This document shows positions 19,312 to 28,003 of a stretch of 64,000 nt of DNA, one piece after another. The notes below the pieces were generated by a model. It did not search any database. It was not told the DNA's origin and saw only the letters and a list, made by a program, of their open reading frames with translations. The position numbers and the translations under genes are program-made. How positions within the stretch are numbered: the first letter of the stretch is position 1; each line of letters begins with the position of its first letter. This DNA comes from an uncultured Paracoccaceae bacterium (GTDB taxonomy: Bacteria > Pseudomonadota > Alphaproteobacteria > Rhodobacterales > Rhodobacteraceae): the NCBI GenBank assembly GCA_905182355.1, contig CAJJBH010000037.1, positions 1-64,000 of the forward strand, read 5' to 3'.

Positions 19312-19649
19312 ATGTAACCTCATTAGTTTCAAAAACATAGGTATGTATGCAGAGGCATTGGAACAAGCAACAAATGCCTCAATTCGACGTAAACGTGTAC
19401 TTAGCTAAAGATTTCTGACATTTACGTTAATGTTCACAATTTTGGCGACCTTGCTTTACAGATACCGCGCCATCAAGATCTAGTTGGTACAGGTGGTCAA
19501 AACCAATTTAGATTTTAAAAATTTAGCTGATGTGGTAAATTAACGTAACAGTATAAATTTTGTAGTTGTTGTATTAATTGACGGCATCAACTTGTGACCT
19601 TGGAAAGGTTGATTGTAGTACGTAGCACATATTTTGAAGCGGCTTCATA
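19312..19649. other. Intergenic stretch, no gene seen
   Basis: 338 bases, A+T-richer than its surroundings, holding the promoter region of pepF on its left. I see no convincing ORF, RNA structure, repeat or terminator; the short open frames from 19594 and 19634 overlap the hydrolase gene and look like shadows. Confidence 0.6.
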
Positions 19650-20591
19650 TTACTCATGTGCGGCAAATAATTCAGCGATCTCGTCAAACGCTTCTTTTCG
19701 GATTGCAGGCTTTTCCATTAAAACCTCATGCTCCGCACCTTCCACCATCCGCAATGAACCATTTGCCCAAGTCCGCATCCGTTCGTGAATTGAATTGGTT
19801 CGAACTATACGTTCGCCTGTCCCCAAAAAAGTAATTGCCGGTGTGTTCGGCGCGGCTTTGGCTGCCAAACTTTTGGTTTCACTTAGGGATTCCCGAAGCC
19901 ATGTATAACTAGGTCCACCAAGACCAAGTGCTGCGTATTTGGCGACCTGATCGGTCATCATATCAAACATTGGCTGATCGGTGGTCAACATATTGTCTTC
20001 AAATGGAGCTGAAACGACGTAGGAATCCAGTGTCGTGCCGGGCGGGTTTTTGTCGCCGTGACCCAGCATAGGCATCAAATTCCCCAAGGCCCAAGCAAGT
20101 GGCCGCATGTGTGGCGCAAGATGGATGCCCCACATAGGCGCGGAAAACGCAACGGCTTTGACTGGTAGGTTTTCCATCAACGCACGTAGGCCAATGGCCC
20201 CACCCATTGAATGTCCGATCAGGTAATAAGGTTTTGGAAGGTCCAGTTCTTTTGCCGCAGAAATTATGGCTGCAACATCCAGTTGGTAATCTTCAAACCT
20301 ATCGACGTGGCCGACCATCGGGTTATCAACCAGCCTATCAGCAAGCCCCTGACCACGCCAATCGACGGCTATTGTGCAATAGCCACGTTGTTCTAGATCG
20401 ACCGCTGATGCAGCATATTTTTCGACATATTCGGTGCGTCCGGGGAACAGCAAAACGGTTCCCCGAACAGCATCTTTGGCCCAGACTGCCAGCCTGATGC
20501 GTTTTTCATCGGATGTCATAGCCCAGTAGGCGACTGCGTTGTCGCCCACGGGGCAAATATCGGCGTAAAACGGTGCGGCAGTCAAAGTCAT
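19650..20591 (-). CDS. Alpha/beta hydrolase (lysophospholipase / monoacylglycerol lipase type)
   Basis: 313 residues of the alpha/beta-hydrolase fold. The nucleophile elbow GHSMGG (serine in LIGHSMGGAIGLRALM) lies near residue 130, and the oxyanion region precedes it in LLFPGRTEYVEKYA. The final His of the triad is likely in EGAEHEVLMEKP near the C-terminus. No signal peptide is visible. The family includes lysophospholipase L2 and monoglyceride lipases, but the substrate is not fixed by sequence. The SCP2 gene lies 10 bases upstream on the same strand, so they probably form a two-gene unit, suggesting lipid handling. Confidence 0.88.
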   Translation of the reverse strand: MTLTAAPFYADICPVGDNAVAYWAMTSDEKRIRLAVWAKDAVRGTVLLFPGRTEYVEKYAASAVDLEQRGYCTIAVDWRGQGLADRLVDNPMVGHVDRFEDYQLDVAAIISAAKELDLPKPYYLIGHSMGGAIGLRALMENLPVKAVAFSAPMWGIHLAPHMRPLAWALGNLMPMLGHGDKNPPGTTLDSYVVSAPFEDNMLTTDQPMFDMMTDQVAKYAALGLGGPSYTWLRESLSETKSLAAKAAPNTPAITFLGTGERIVRTNSIHERMRTWANGSLRMVEGAEHEVLMEKPAIRKEAFDEIAELFAAHE

Positions 20592-20601
20592 TAATAGGTC
20601 C

Positions 20602-20892
20602 CTAACCTAAAACTGAGGCAAGCTTCATCGCCATACCCATGTCGCCGTCTACTTTCAGCTTACCTGTCATAAAGGCGCTTGTTGCGTTGGTGTCACCAGA
20701 CAAGATGCCTTGAAACGTGTCGACGTCCGCACTGAGCGTTACATCGGTTTCATCGTCACCGGCACGCGCGCCGTTTTCATCGATAACAACAGCACCTTCG
20801 CCGTCGATGTCAAACTTTGCAGTGCCATCAAAGTTTGCACCAGCTAATTTTGCGTTAAGTGCGGTTACGGCTTCGTTGATAATATCACTCAT
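20602..20892 (-). CDS. SCP2 sterol-binding domain protein
   Basis: 96 residues, an isolated SCP-2 domain, the usual size for bacterial forms. The C-terminal half reads TDVTLSADVDTFQGILSGDTNATSAFMTGKLKVDGDMGMAMKLASVLG, matching the family's lipid-tunnel strands and final helix in pieces such as FMTGKLKVDGDM. The ligand is unknown; bacterial SCP2 proteins are thought to bind lipids or acyl-CoA. It immediately precedes the alpha/beta hydrolase and is divergent from the TPR protein gene. Confidence 0.9.
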   Translation of the reverse strand: MSDIINEAVTALNAKLAGANFDGTAKFDIDGEGAVVIDENGARAGDDETDVTLSADVDTFQGILSGDTNATSAFMTGKLKVDGDMGMAMKLASVLG

Positions 20893-20965
20893 GTGTTATT
20901 GCCTTTTAGTTGTTTATGCACAGTCAGCTATGGAAATGCTGCTATGTCCTGTTACATTCCCAAGT

Positions 20966-21523
20966 ATGGGCATCAAAACACAGAACCTCAAACTTACCGT
21001 CGCGGCATTTATGATGACAGTCATGAATTCCTTACCTTTGGCTGCACAATCGGACACGTCTGAATTGATGATGCAACTTAAAACTGCTGAAAAAAGCGAA
21101 GTCGCGCGTATTGAACGTGAATTAAAGTTGGAGTGGTCAAAGTCGGGTTCCACAGCGCTGGATTTATTGCTTTTGCGGGGTCGAGAAGCGATGGCGAAAG
21201 AAAACACGAGCGTTGCAATCGAACATTTCACGGCGCTGACTGATCATGCACCAGATTTTGCCGAGGGTTGGCATGCACGTGCAACCGCATATTTCAGCGC
21301 TGAATTGCTGGGGCCTGCGTTGGATGATTTGCAGCGGGCCTTGTTTTTGAACCCAGATAATTATGATGCTGTGTTTGGCCTTGGATCGATGATGGTGACC
21401 TTTGGTGACTTACCGCGCGCAGAGCAGGCATTTCGGGAAGTTCTGCGCTTGCATCCCCATCACGAAAACGCAACCAATGCGTTGAAACGGCTGGAAGGCC
21501 AAGGAATCGGTCGCGAGCTGTAA
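20966..21523 (+). CDS. Periplasmic TPR-repeat protein
   Basis: 185 residues from ATG 20966. The first about 28 residues (MGIKTQNLKLTVAAFMMTVM, then NSLPLAAQS) form a signal peptide, likely cut after LAAQ, so the protein is exported. The rest contains tetratricopeptide repeats, for example AEGWHARATAYFSAELLGPA, LDDLQRALFLNPDNYDAVFG and PRAEQAFREVLRLHPHHENA. Upstream in-frame starts from 20717 overlap the SCP2 gene on the other strand and do not give a signal peptide. TPR proteins act as scaffolds; no partner is named. The helicase starts 25 bases downstream. Confidence 0.85.
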   Translation: MGIKTQNLKLTVAAFMMTVMNSLPLAAQSDTSELMMQLKTAEKSEVARIERELKLEWSKSGSTALDLLLLRGREAMAKENTSVAIEHFTALTDHAPDFAEGWHARATAYFSAELLGPALDDLQRALFLNPDNYDAVFGLGSMMVTFGDLPRAEQAFREVLRLHPHHENATNALKRLEGQGIGREL

Positions 21524-21548
21524 AAAGCCACCGACTTAGGGGAATTCA

Positions 21549-24395
21549 GTGTCATTAAACGGACGTGTTGTGGCCGTCTTAGGCCCGACCAACACAGGTA
21601 AGACCACCTACGCAATTGAGCGCATGTTGGGGCATCGTACAGGCATCATTGGCCTTCCGCTGCGCCTTTTGGCCCGCGAGGTGTATGACCGTATTGTTGC
21701 GATACGTGGTCCGTCCGTTGTGGCTTTGGTTACAGGTGAGGAGCGTATTGTGCCGCCGCGCACCCAGTATTGGGTCTGCACAGTCGAGGCGATGCCAGAT
21801 GGCATGGGATGCGATTTCCTTGCTGTCGATGAAATCCAAGTTTGCGCCGATCCCGAACGTGGCCATATATTCACGGATCGCCTGCTGCGTGCAAGAGGGA
21901 TGCATGAAACGCTGTTTTTGGGGTCAGATACAATGCGCAGCGCAATTGCTGAATTGATCCCAGAGGCACAATTCTTGCGGCGTGACCGGATGTCCGAATT
22001 GACATATTCAGGTCAGAAAAAAATAAGCCGGATGCGTCCGCGTAGTGCGATCGTGGGTTTTTCGGTTGAGAATGTTTATGCTATCGCTGAGTTGATCCGC
22101 CGCCAAAAGGGAGGTGCTGCAGTTGTTATGGGGGCTCTTAGCCCGCGCACGCGCAACGCGCAGGTCGAGATGTATCAAAATGGTGAAGTTGATTACCTTG
22201 TGGCCACAGATGCCATTGGGATGGGGCTTAATCTAGACGTCGATCACGTTGCCTTTTCTGCGCTTTCTAAATTTGACGGTCGCCGGATGCGTCCATTGGC
22301 ACCGAACGAATTGGCGCAAATCGCTGGGCGGGCAGGGCGTGGACAAAAGGACGGGACCTTCGGAGTGACGGGCGAAGCGCGGCCACTGGACGACGGTGTT
22401 GCCAAGGCGATTATGGAACATCGGTTTACGCCGCAACGTAAACTGAATTACCGTAATCATGCGCTGCAATTTGGCAGCGTAGATCGATTGATTCAAACAC
22501 TTGAAGCACCTCCAGACCACGAAATGCTCGTCAGGGCCCGCGAAGCTGATGATTTAGCAACACTTAAAACGCTATCTCAAGTGGCAGAAGTCAGCGCACG
22601 TGCAACAGATGGCCCATCGGTAAAACTGCTATGGGAGGCCTGCCGTTTGCCTGACTTTCGTGGCATTGGAAATGGGGAACATTCAGACCTCGTAGGCGCT
22701 GTTTTTAACTACTTACACCAAAGCGGTAGCATCCCCGACGATTACATGGCCCGACAGATAAAACGCATTGATCGTGTGGATGGCGATATTGATGCGTTGT
22801 CCAAACGGCTCGCCTTTATACGAACGTGGACCTACGTGGCGCAACGCAAAGGGTGGACAAATGACGAAAGTCATTGGCGCGGGGAGACGCGTTCTGTAGA
22901 AGACAGGTTGTCGGACGCGCTGCACGAGCGTTTGACCCAAAGATTTGTAGATCGGCGCACGTCCGTGCTTTTGCGCCGACTAGGACAGAAGGAAGCCATA
23001 GTGGCCGAAGTAAATGATGCTGGTGAAGTGACTGTAGAGGGTGAATTTGTGGGTAAATTGGATGGTTTCCGATTTAGCCAGGACAAAGGATCCGGAGTGG
23101 CCGAGGCCAAAACGATCAAGACGGTGGCGCTTCAGGCGCTGGCACCGCAATTCCATTTGCGCGCTGATCGATTCTATAACGCACCCGATACTGAAATTGA
23201 TTACACCGAGCAGGGCGGCCTTATGTGGGGTTCCTCGGCTGTTGGTAAACTTGTGGCAGGCGCAGATGCGCTTAAACCACGGGTCGAAGTGTTTGTTGAC
23301 GACATAGCTGGTCCCGAGGTTGCAGAAAAAGTGCAACGCCGTTTGCAGCATTTCATTGATCGCAAGGTTGCCGCGCTTTTTGAACCGTTGTTGAATCTTG
23401 GCCGCGACGAAGAATTGACAGGGCTTGCCCGTGGGTTCGCGTTTCAGATGGTCGAAAACATGGGCGTTCTTCCCCGTGCCAAAGTTATGGATGATGTGAA
23501 ATCGCTAGACCAAGATGCCCGCGGCGCACTGCGCAAGCATGGCATACGTTTTGGTCAATTCACAATTTTCATGCCGTTGTTGTTGAAACCTGCACCAACG
23601 CGCCTGCGTTTGGTGTTGTGGTCGCTTGCCAAAGGCTTGGACATCTTCCCAGAATCCCCGCCCCCTGGTTTGGTTACTATTCCTGCCGATAAGGGTGCAA
23701 CTGATGGGGCTGACACGATGTCCGGCTATCGTATCGCGGGGGTCCGCGCGATCCGCATCGATATGCTAGAACGTCTGGCCGACATGCTGCGCAGCGAAGA
23801 TTCCCGTGGTGGGTTTGAGGCTAAAGCAGACATGCTGTCAATCACTGGTATGACGCTGGAACAGTTTTCAGACCTTATGCAGGGACTTGGTTATAAGGGT
23901 GAAAAAGGTGAGCGTGCGAAAGTCAAAGCTGTGGATGCAGCAATGGCTGAGCCACTTGCCCAAGCAGATGACGTGACGCCTGCAGTAGACGTGCCTGTGG
24001 ATGCAACTCCGATCATGGATCAAAGACTGGCCCCGATTGCAGTTGAAGCAGCCGAGACGCCCGAAGTTGACGACGCTATTCCTGAGATGTCAGAAACTGA
24101 AACCTCTGTTGGGGTTGCGGTTGATGCGCAAGTCGCTCCTGAAATGGAAGTATTCTATACCTTTACGTGGTCACGTCCTCCACGTGCCAACACACGTCCA
24201 GCACGCACGGATGCAAAACCTGCTGGCGAAGGTCGTGGCAAGGGCAAACCCCAAGGTAAGGGGCGTGGTGCAAACAAAGGCCCACGTGAAGATAAGTCCA
24301 AAGCTTTCTCTGCCCGTCCACCAAAACCCGAAAAGAAAATTGATCCCGACAATCCGTTTGCAGCGGCGTTGATGGGATTGAAAAGCGGTAAGTGA
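21549..24395 (+). CDS. Suv3-like DExH-box RNA helicase
   Basis: 948 residues, starting with GTG after an AGGGG site. Walker A is GPTNTGKT (about residues 12-19), and motif II is DEIQ (about 94-97), which is the version used by mitochondrial Suv3 helicases. The second RecA domain and the Suv3 C-terminal domain follow, with QIAGRAGRG (motif VI). The last about 150 residues are a low-complexity acidic then basic tail (GRGKGKPQGKGRGANKGPRE), probably RNA-binding. It likely unwinds structured RNA in mRNA turnover; the partner nuclease is not next to it. The S4 gene follows immediately (start at 24396). Confidence 0.92.
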   Translation: MSLNGRVVAVLGPTNTGKTTYAIERMLGHRTGIIGLPLRLLAREVYDRIVAIRGPSVVALVTGEERIVPPRTQYWVCTVEAMPDGMGCDFLAVDEIQVCADPERGHIFTDRLLRARGMHETLFLGSDTMRSAIAELIPEAQFLRRDRMSELTYSGQKKISRMRPRSAIVGFSVENVYAIAELIRRQKGGAAVVMGALSPRTRNAQVEMYQNGEVDYLVATDAIGMGLNLDVDHVAFSALSKFDGRRMRPLAPNELAQIAGRAGRGQKDGTFGVTGEARPLDDGVAKAIMEHRFTPQRKLNYRNHALQFGSVDRLIQTLEAPPDHEMLVRAREADDLATLKTLSQVAEVSARATDGPSVKLLWEACRLPDFRGIGNGEHSDLVGAVFNYLHQSGSIPDDYMARQIKRIDRVDGDIDALSKRLAFIRTWTYVAQRKGWTNDESHWRGETRSVEDRLSDALHERLTQRFVDRRTSVLLRRLGQKEAIVAEVNDAGEVTVEGEFVGKLDGFRFSQDKGSGVAEAKTIKTVALQALAPQFHLRADRFYNAPDTEIDYTEQGGLMWGSSAVGKLVAGADALKPRVEVFVDDIAGPEVAEKVQRRLQHFIDRKVAALFEPLLNLGRDEELTGLARGFAFQMVENMGVLPRAKVMDDVKSLDQDARGALRKHGIRFGQFTIFMPLLLKPAPTRLRLVLWSLAKGLDIFPESPPPGLVTIPADKGATDGADTMSGYRIAGVRAIRIDMLERLADMLRSEDSRGGFEAKADMLSITGMTLEQFSDLMQGLGYKGEKGERAKVKAVDAAMAEPLAQADDVTPAVDVPVDATPIMDQRLAPIAVEAAETPEVDDAIPEMSETETSVGVAVDAQVAPEMEVFYTFTWSRPPRANTRPARTDAKPAGEGRGKGKPQGKGRGANKGPREDKSKAFSARPPKPEKKIDPDNPFAAALMGLKSGK

Positions 24396-24803
24396 ATGAG
24401 TGAACCTGCGGCGAAACTGCGGCTAGACAAATGGCTGTGGTTCGCCCGCTTTTTCAAAACACGATCTTTGGCGGCCAAACATGTGGCCGCCGGAGACGTG
24501 CGTGTTGACGGTGACAGGGTCACAAAACGGTCGACTATGATCCAAGTTGGCAATATTTTGACTTTTGTTGCAGGGGAACAAACGCGCGTGATCCAGATTA
24601 ATGTTCTTGGAAATCGGCGCGGTCCATCGCCCGAAGCACAGGCACTTTATACTGATTTGTCTCCACCAGAGCTTAAGCCGAAGAACAAACAACCTATCAA
24701 TCCCAGCTTTGAAGGAAAAGGGCGCCCAACAAAGCGGGATCGACGTAAGGGTGATCTTTATCGGATCCATTCCTTTGGTGGGGCGTCAGACCACCTTGAA
24801 TGA
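24396..24803 (+). CDS. S4-domain RNA-binding protein (HslR/Hsp15-like)
   Basis: 135 residues with an N-terminal S4 domain: LRLDKWLWFARFFKTRSLAAKHVAAGDVRVDG carries the RLDKWLW..R.FKTRS.A signature (seen in pieces). In E. coli, HslR (Hsp15) binds stalled 50S subunits carrying peptidyl-tRNA. The basic C-terminal tail (KGRPTKRDRRKGDL) fits RNA binding. It starts on the base after the helicase stop, so the two are likely co-translated, a pairing that is usual in alphaproteobacteria as far as I recall. FdxA follows 40 bases on. Confidence 0.9.
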   Translation: MSEPAAKLRLDKWLWFARFFKTRSLAAKHVAAGDVRVDGDRVTKRSTMIQVGNILTFVAGEQTRVIQINVLGNRRGPSPEAQALYTDLSPPELKPKNKQPINPSFEGKGRPTKRDRRKGDLYRIHSFGGASDHLE

Positions 24804-24843
24804 TTGGGGTTCCTCAATTAGCTAGGCCGTTGAAACGTTAAAA

Positions 24844-25194
24844 ATGAGCGACCTAATGACATATATCGTCAATGATGCCTGCATCTCTTGCAAATACACT
24901 GACTGCGTCGAAGTCTGCCCTGTAGACTGCTTCTATGAGGGTGAAAACATGTTGGTCATTCATCCCGATGAATGCATCGACTGTGGCGTGTGCGAACCTG
25001 AATGCCCTGCAGATGCCATTCGTCCGGACACTGAGCCAGATATGGAAAAATGGGTCGAGTTTAACCGCAAGTATTCTGAACTTTGGCCGGTTATCATCAC
25101 CAAAAAAGATCAGTTACCTGATGCAGAAGAACGTGACGGTGAAGAAGGTAAGCTTGAAAAGTACTTTTCTGAAGCACCAGGTGAAGGTGGATAA
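24844..25194 (+). CDS. fdxA: 7Fe-8S ferredoxin (FdxA)
   Basis: 116 residues. The cysteine layout [17 protein letters not shown] and [12 protein letters not shown] binds a [3Fe-4S] and a [4Fe-4S] cluster, as in Azotobacter FdI. The C-terminal extension [19 protein letters not shown] (a typical FdxA tail, in pieces) confirms the type. The annotated start at 24844 gives [14 protein letters not shown]; most family members begin at MTYIV, i.e. ATG 24856, so the start is uncertain. It carries low-potential electrons; no specific partner is evident here. A weak hairpin with six T at 25279-25316 may terminate it. Confidence 0.96.
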   Translation: MSDLMTYIVNDACISCKYTDCVEVCPVDCFYEGENMLVIHPDECIDCGVCEPECPADAIRPDTEPDMEKWVEFNRKYSELWPVIITKKDQLPDAEERDGEEGKLEKYFSEAPGEGG

Positions 25195-25501
25195 TTAGAT
25201 CGTTGCCGGCCTTCTGAGTTGAGGTTTAACGCGAATTTTCACCTTTTAGCATAAGAAATCTTTTATTTCTCCATTAATCGCCCCTACGTGAACTTTCTTG
25301 GGGGTGTTTTTTGTGGTATGTGATTCTTACCAATAACCTAGACATAACCTAACGGATCGGTTTCCTGCCCAACCCCTCACTTTAAGTTGGACTATCAATT
25401 TACTGAAAAAACCACAGTTTTGACGAGACAGCCAATGTCTCGCCTGATGCGCTTTTGACAGTTTGGCATTGTAGGAAATCACCCGTTTACGAGGACACTG
25501 A
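25195..25501. other. Intergenic region between fdxA and carD
   Basis: 307 bases. It holds a weak hairpin at 25279-25316 (CGCCCC pairing with GGGGTG, followed by TTTTTT) that could end fdxA transcription, a TTGACA at 25455-25460 with no good -10 partner that I can see, and the carD ribosome site GAGGA at 25491-25495. A short open frame on the other strand (25327-25536) overlaps carD and looks spurious. Confidence 0.55.
25279..25316 (+). terminator. Possible fdxA terminator
   Basis: CGCCCC and GGGGTG can form a 6-bp stem including a G-T pair with a loop of about 17 bases, followed by TTTTTT. The stem is short, so this is tentative. Confidence 0.45.
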
Positions 25502-26029
25502 ATGACAAAATCGAAAAAGCTCGACTTCCGCATCAACGAATTTGTGGTTTACCCAGCGCACGGCGTTGGTCAAATCGTAGATGTTGAAGAGCAGGAAGTG
25601 GCTGATGTTGTGCTTGAGTTGTTTGTGATTTCTTTTGAGAAAGACAAAATGACCCTGCGCGTACCGACCCACAAAGCAACTGAAATTGGGATGCGGTCAC
25701 TTTCGTCACCCAATGACATTTTGCACGCGATGAAGACGCTCAAAGGCAAAGCTAAAGTTAAGCGCGCTATGTGGTCCCGTCGTGCCCAAGAATATGAGCA
25801 AAAAATTAACTCGGGTGATTTGATCGCAATTGCCGAAGTTGTGCGCGATTTGCACCGCACGGATGACCAGCGCGAGCAAAGCTATTCCGAGCGTCAGTTG
25901 TATGAAGCCGCGCTTGAGCGTTTGACACGCGAAGTTGCAGCTGTTGAAACGGGTGATGAAATTGCTGCGGGTAAAAAAATCACGGATATCTTGATGAGCC
26001 GTGTGGTTCCTGTGATTGCTGCGACGTAA
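25502..26029 (+). CDS. carD: CarD-family RNA polymerase-binding regulator
   Basis: 175 residues. The N-terminal RNAP-interacting domain reads FRINEFVVYPAHGVGQIVDVEE, the standard CarD/CdnL opening. The central MWSRRAQEYEQKINSGDLIAIA and the C-terminal helical DNA-binding part (SYSERQLYEAALERL) match too. CarD binds the RNAP beta subunit and stabilises open promoter complexes. A GAGGA site precedes the ATG by 6 bases, and a strong terminator follows, so it is a single-gene unit. Convergent with cobS. Confidence 0.95.
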   Translation: MTKSKKLDFRINEFVVYPAHGVGQIVDVEEQEVADVVLELFVISFEKDKMTLRVPTHKATEIGMRSLSSPNDILHAMKTLKGKAKVKRAMWSRRAQEYEQKINSGDLIAIAEVVRDLHRTDDQREQSYSERQLYEAALERLTREVAAVETGDEIAAGKKITDILMSRVVPVIAAT

Positions 26030-26060
26030 GTCGACTTAAAGAAGGCTGATTTTAAAGTGA

Positions 26061-26097
26061 AAACCGCGATTGATGTAGGTCCATCGCGGTTTTTTTT
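26061..26097 (+). terminator. Rho-independent terminator of carD
   Basis: A perfect 10-bp stem AAACCGCGAT/ATCGCGGTTT with a 12-base loop, running into eight T. The A-rich 5' side means it could also work for cobS on the other strand. Confidence 0.92.
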
Positions 26098-26107
26098 GTG
26101 CATGATT

Positions 26108-26875
26108 CTAAACGATCAGCCAGAGTAGAATAGCGGTTTCTGCAAGTACTTGTGTTGCACCCAAAACGTCCCCAGTTTGTCCGCTGATTTTCGCTTTTGC
26201 CAAACGTGCGACAACAAAAGCCACAACCGCAGCAACCACAATTACGCCAACAGCGTTGAAGCCAATCATCAAAATGGCGATGGCACTTGCGAACGCAAAG
26301 GTGAGTGTTGCGTTTCGCTGGGTTGGACGCCCTACGCTGTGGGACAGCCCCTTGTCACGGGCATGTTGCAGCGTCGCCATCAGCGCTGGCAAAACGCCAC
26401 GCGATAACGCTGCGGCTGCGATCACGCCTGCAAAGCTGGTTGAAATAACCACACTTAAGGCCAACCAGCGTAGGCCGATCGTGACTAATAAGGCCAGCAC
26501 GCCGTAGGTGCCGATTTGGCTGTCCTTCATGATCTCCAAGCGTCGTAATGGATCAAACCCACCCCAAAATCCATCGGCGCAATCGGCTAAACCATCTTCG
26601 TGCATGGCACCTGTTAGGATCATACTTGTTCCAAGCATCAGGCCTGCGATGATTGAGGGCGATAGGCCCAGACCAAATGCTATTGCACCACAAAGGCAGC
26701 TAAGTAGGCTGACTAAAAGCCCAATGATGGGAAAGGCCCAGACGCTATCTGCTTGACGGTCAAAAGCGGATTGGGGTGCGTGGGGCAGGGGCAATCGCGT
26801 CAGCAATGTAGCTGCGACCACGATATCCCATATCCATTTCTTGATAGACACGCCGTTAGGGTCGTATTTATTCAT
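26108..26875 (-). CDS. cobS: Adenosylcobinamide-GDP ribazoletransferase
   Basis: 255 residues, polytopic inner-membrane enzyme that joins adenosylcobinamide-GDP with alpha-ribazole (phosphate) to make (adenosyl)cobalamin (phosphate). The segment TGAMHEDGLADCADGFWGG contains the metal-binding acidic motif (GxxHEDGLADxxDG, residues about 85-100) that defines the CobS/CobV family. Hydrophobic helices follow. It is divergent from cobT with 83 bases between starts, the usual pairing of the two last steps of lower-ligand assembly. No B12 riboswitch is visible in that gap. Confidence 0.95.
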   Translation of the reverse strand: MNKYDPNGVSIKKWIWDIVVAATLLTRLPLPHAPQSAFDRQADSVWAFPIIGLLVSLLSCLCGAIAFGLGLSPSIIAGLMLGTSMILTGAMHEDGLADCADGFWGGFDPLRRLEIMKDSQIGTYGVLALLVTIGLRWLALSVVISTSFAGVIAAAALSRGVLPALMATLQHARDKGLSHSVGRPTQRNATLTFAFASAIAILMIGFNAVGVIVVAAVVAFVVARLAKAKISGQTGDVLGATQVLAETAILLWLIV

Positions 26876-26958
26876 GTCCGCGCCTTTTTCATGCCTTGCA
26901 GGTCAGGATGCATTGGGTAAACAGACCTAAGGTGTCTGGCAATAGAAGGTAACAGATC

Positions 26959-27972
26959 ATGTCAATTTCATTCACAACTTTGGCGCAAGTGCGCGAAATG
27001 ATGAAAATCTTGCCAATGACAGATGCCGATGCTGTTGCTGGGGCGCAGGCCCGCAATGGCCAATTGACAAAACCACCCGGTGCATTGGGCCGTCTTGAGG
27101 ACTTGGCCATTTGGTATGCTGGTTGGCGGGGCACAGATCGCCCATCATTGAACGCGCCGCAAATTATTGTATTTGCTGGCAACCACGGTGTTGCGGCCAA
27201 AGGCGTTTCCGCCTTCCCGCCGGAAGTGACCGAACAGATGGTTCTGAATTTCCAACATGGTGGTGCGGCGATCAACCAATTGGCCAAGACTTTCGGGGCT
27301 AAAATGGATGTGCATGCCTTGTCCTTGGACACACCGACAGCTGACTTCACCCAAGGTCCTGCGATGACTGAAGCCGAAGTTTGTGCTGCAATTCAATCCG
27401 GTTGGGACGCGGTTGATGCAAACACTGATTTGCTGGTCACGGGCGAGATGGGCATTGGAAACACAACGTCTGCCGCCGCGATCGGCACCGCTCTTTTAGG
27501 CGGGAATGCTGCTGATTGGACTGGCCGTGGGACTGGTGTTGAAGGCGCTGTCTTGCAGGCGAAAACTGATGTGGTTGCGGCTGGTGTGGCGCTGCATGGT
27601 GGCAAAGGTGACGGTCTGGATGTGCTGGCCGCTTTGGGTGGCCGCGAATTGGCGGCAATGGCAGGTGCGATCCTGCGTGCGCGTTCATTGCGTATTCCTG
27701 TAATCTTGGATGGGTTTATATGCACAGCAGCGGCGACATGTTTGCATGTTACCCAAGACGGCGTGTTGGACCACACGGTTGCAGGACATCAAAGTGATGA
27801 ACGTGCCCACGCGCGTATGCTGGAAGCACTGGGAAAGGCTCCGTTGTTGCAACTGGGGCTTCGGTTGGGTGAAGCATCGGGTGGCGCATTGGCTATCGGC
27901 GTGTTGCAAGGCGCAATCGCGTGTCACAGTGGAATGGCAACATTTGCAGAGGCAGGTGTCTCCGACGGCTAA
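26959..27972 (+). CDS. cobT: Nicotinate-nucleotide-dimethylbenzimidazole phosphoribosyltransferase
   Basis: 337 residues. CobT transfers phosphoribose from nicotinate mononucleotide to dimethylbenzimidazole, giving alpha-ribazole phosphate. Family features seen: [14 protein letters not shown] near the N-terminus, [28 protein letters not shown], and a catalytic Glu region near the C-terminus ([12 protein letters not shown]). Together with cobS across the divergent promoter region it shows that the cell builds or remodels the lower ligand of cobalamin. It converges on the Kef antiporter with 31 bases between. Confidence 0.96.
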   Translation: MSISFTTLAQVREMMKILPMTDADAVAGAQARNGQLTKPPGALGRLEDLAIWYAGWRGTDRPSLNAPQIIVFAGNHGVAAKGVSAFPPEVTEQMVLNFQHGGAAINQLAKTFGAKMDVHALSLDTPTADFTQGPAMTEAEVCAAIQSGWDAVDANTDLLVTGEMGIGNTTSAAAIGTALLGGNAADWTGRGTGVEGAVLQAKTDVVAAGVALHGGKGDGLDVLAALGGRELAAMAGAILRARSLRIPVILDGFICTAAATCLHVTQDGVLDHTVAGHQSDERAHARMLEALGKAPLLQLGLRLGEASGGALAIGVLQGAIACHSGMATFAEAGVSDG

Positions 27973-28003
27973 AAGGGGAGGAGGGATGCGCTTAACGCAC
28001 ACC

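Noticed and set aside
25455..25501. Promoter of carD with TTGACA at 25455-25460
   Set aside because: No acceptable -10 element at 16-18 bases; only the -35-like hexamer is present, so I do not call a promoter.
26876..26958. Possible cobalamin riboswitch between cobS and cobT
   Set aside because: The 83-base gap is too short for the aptamer and I see no B12-box-like sequence.
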